22,311 bases of DNA from DAOMOD01 sp964526035 (GTDB lineage: Bacteria > Pseudomonadota > Gammaproteobacteria > Xanthomonadales > BPKI01), in NCBI GenBank assembly GCA_964526035.1, contig CAZGKE010000052.1, positions 1 to 22,311 of the forward strand, written 5' to 3'. The position numbers and the translations under genes are program-made. Positions within the stretch are counted from its first letter, which is position 1. Each line of letters begins with the position of its first letter. Of the stretch, positions 21,811 through 22,311 are shown piece by piece. The notes below the pieces were generated by a model, which searched no databases, had not been told where the DNA came from, and was given only the letters and a program-made list of their open reading frames with translations.

Positions 21811-22311
21811 TCAGAAGAAGCGCCGCGTCTCACCGGGGCCCTCCACGTTGCCGACGCAGCGCCCGCACAGCTCGGGATGCGCGGCATGGGTTCCGACATC
21901 CTCGCGCTGGTGCCAGCAGCGCACGCACTTGGTGTGGTCGCTGGCACGCGCCACCACCCAGGTCTCGACCCCGCCGGCCTTGACCGCCACGCCGCCCGCG
22001 GGCGCACCGGCCGCCTCCACCACGCGCACATCCGAGGTGATGAAGAAGAAGCGCAGTTCCTCGCCTGCGGCCTGTAGAGGGCCGCACAGCGCGGCGGGCA
22101 GGTGCATTTCGATCTCGGCTTCCAGCGCGGCGCCAATGGTGCCGGCCTTGCGCAGCGGCTCGAGCACCGCGGACACCGCCTCGCGCAGCTCCAGCAGCCA
22201 ATCGAACTCCTTGGGCCCGAGCGCTGCGCCGGCAGGCAGAGGTGCCAGACCGTCGTACCAGGTTTCATACAGCGGCGACGGATGCACCCGCGCCGGCATC
22301 TGCTGCCAGAT
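21811..22311 (-). CDS. ileS: Isoleucyl-tRNA synthetase, C-terminal part (5' end outside the window)
   Basis: The last 166 residues of IleS are present; the frame is open to the window edge, beginning IWQQMPARVHPSPLYETWYDGL. The region covers the end of the anticodon-binding domain (FDWLLELREAVSAVLEPLRKAGTIGAALEAEI split over two runs) and the C-terminal zinc site CVRCWHQRED...CGRCVGNVEGPGE, with two Cys-x2-Cys pairs that bind Zn and are required for tRNA-Ile charging. The enzyme attaches isoleucine to tRNA-Ile in the cytoplasm. It is followed by lspA after 120 nt that hold an inverted REP pair. Confidence 0.95.
   Translation of the reverse strand: MWQQMPARVHPSPLYETWYDGLAPLPAGAALGPKEFDWLLELREAVSAVLEPLRKAGTIGAALEAEIEMHLPAALCGPLQAAGEELRFFFITSDVRVVEAAGAPAGGVAVKAGGVETWVVARASDHTKCVRCWHQREDVGTHAAHPELCGRCVGNVEGPGETRRFF

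Overview
The window is GC-rich DNA from a gammaproteobacterium, most probably Xanthomonadales/Lysobacterales (a Rhodanobacteraceae- or Lysobacter-like organism). The evidence is the ileS-lspA-ispH block, the ffh / ypjD / corB-type neighbourhood, a secreted protein with an IPTL-CTERM tail, several signal-peptide proteins of the kind common in this order, and GTAGGAGC-type REP palindromes resembling the SMAG/REP repeats of Stenotrophomonas and relatives. Gene density is high. No insertion sequence, prophage, CRISPR array or plasmid gene is visible, so this is ordinary chromosome decorated with small repeats.

Layout. 1-2650: a small secreted NTF2-like protein (-), then a 466-bp gap with a good sigma70-like promoter and a hairpin-rich leader for a 552-aa secreted P-domain/IPTL-CTERM protein (+), closed by a strong bidirectional terminator. 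2750-9080: glutathione reductase (gor, -) downstream of a DadA-like FAD amine/amino-acid oxidoreductase (-); divergent from these a secreted metal-dependent amidohydrolase (+); convergent to that a DUF418 membrane protein (-) and the prolyl isomerase SlyD (-). 9080-9790: an AT-rich control region with an OxyR/LysR-like dyad and a Fur-box-like site drives a DUF2061 membrane microprotein and a small Cys-cluster protein (+). 9794-13271: a minus-strand run ffh, DUF1232, an exported RidA-like protein and a secreted protein of unknown function. 13376-17153: ypjD (+), radA (-) and a CorB/CorC transporter (+). 17289-19849: an exported two-domain enzyme joining an alpha/beta hydrolase to a polysaccharide deacetylase (-), and a small exported hypothetical protein (+). 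19809-22311: tRNA-Thr(CGT) with its own promoter and terminator hairpin, then ispH, lspA and the 3' end of ileS (all -).

The genes fall into housekeeping modules: protein targeting (ffh, lspA), isoprenoid synthesis (ispH), translation (ileS, tRNA-Thr), DNA repair (radA), folding/metal handling (slyD), redox (gor) and cytochrome/ion-transport membrane proteins (ypjD, corB). Between them are exported accessory proteins.

The most unusual items are (1) the hydrolase-deacetylase fusion with both active sites apparently intact; (2) two copies of a composite intergenic repeat bounded by inverted G-rich heptamer arrays (one an ideal G-quadruplex motif) around REP hairpins that differ by compensatory base changes; (3) the putative Fur/OxyR-controlled DUF2061 plus Cys-cluster pair; and (4) the structured leader in front of the IPTL-CTERM gene. 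All identifications come from reading the sequence; no database search was run.
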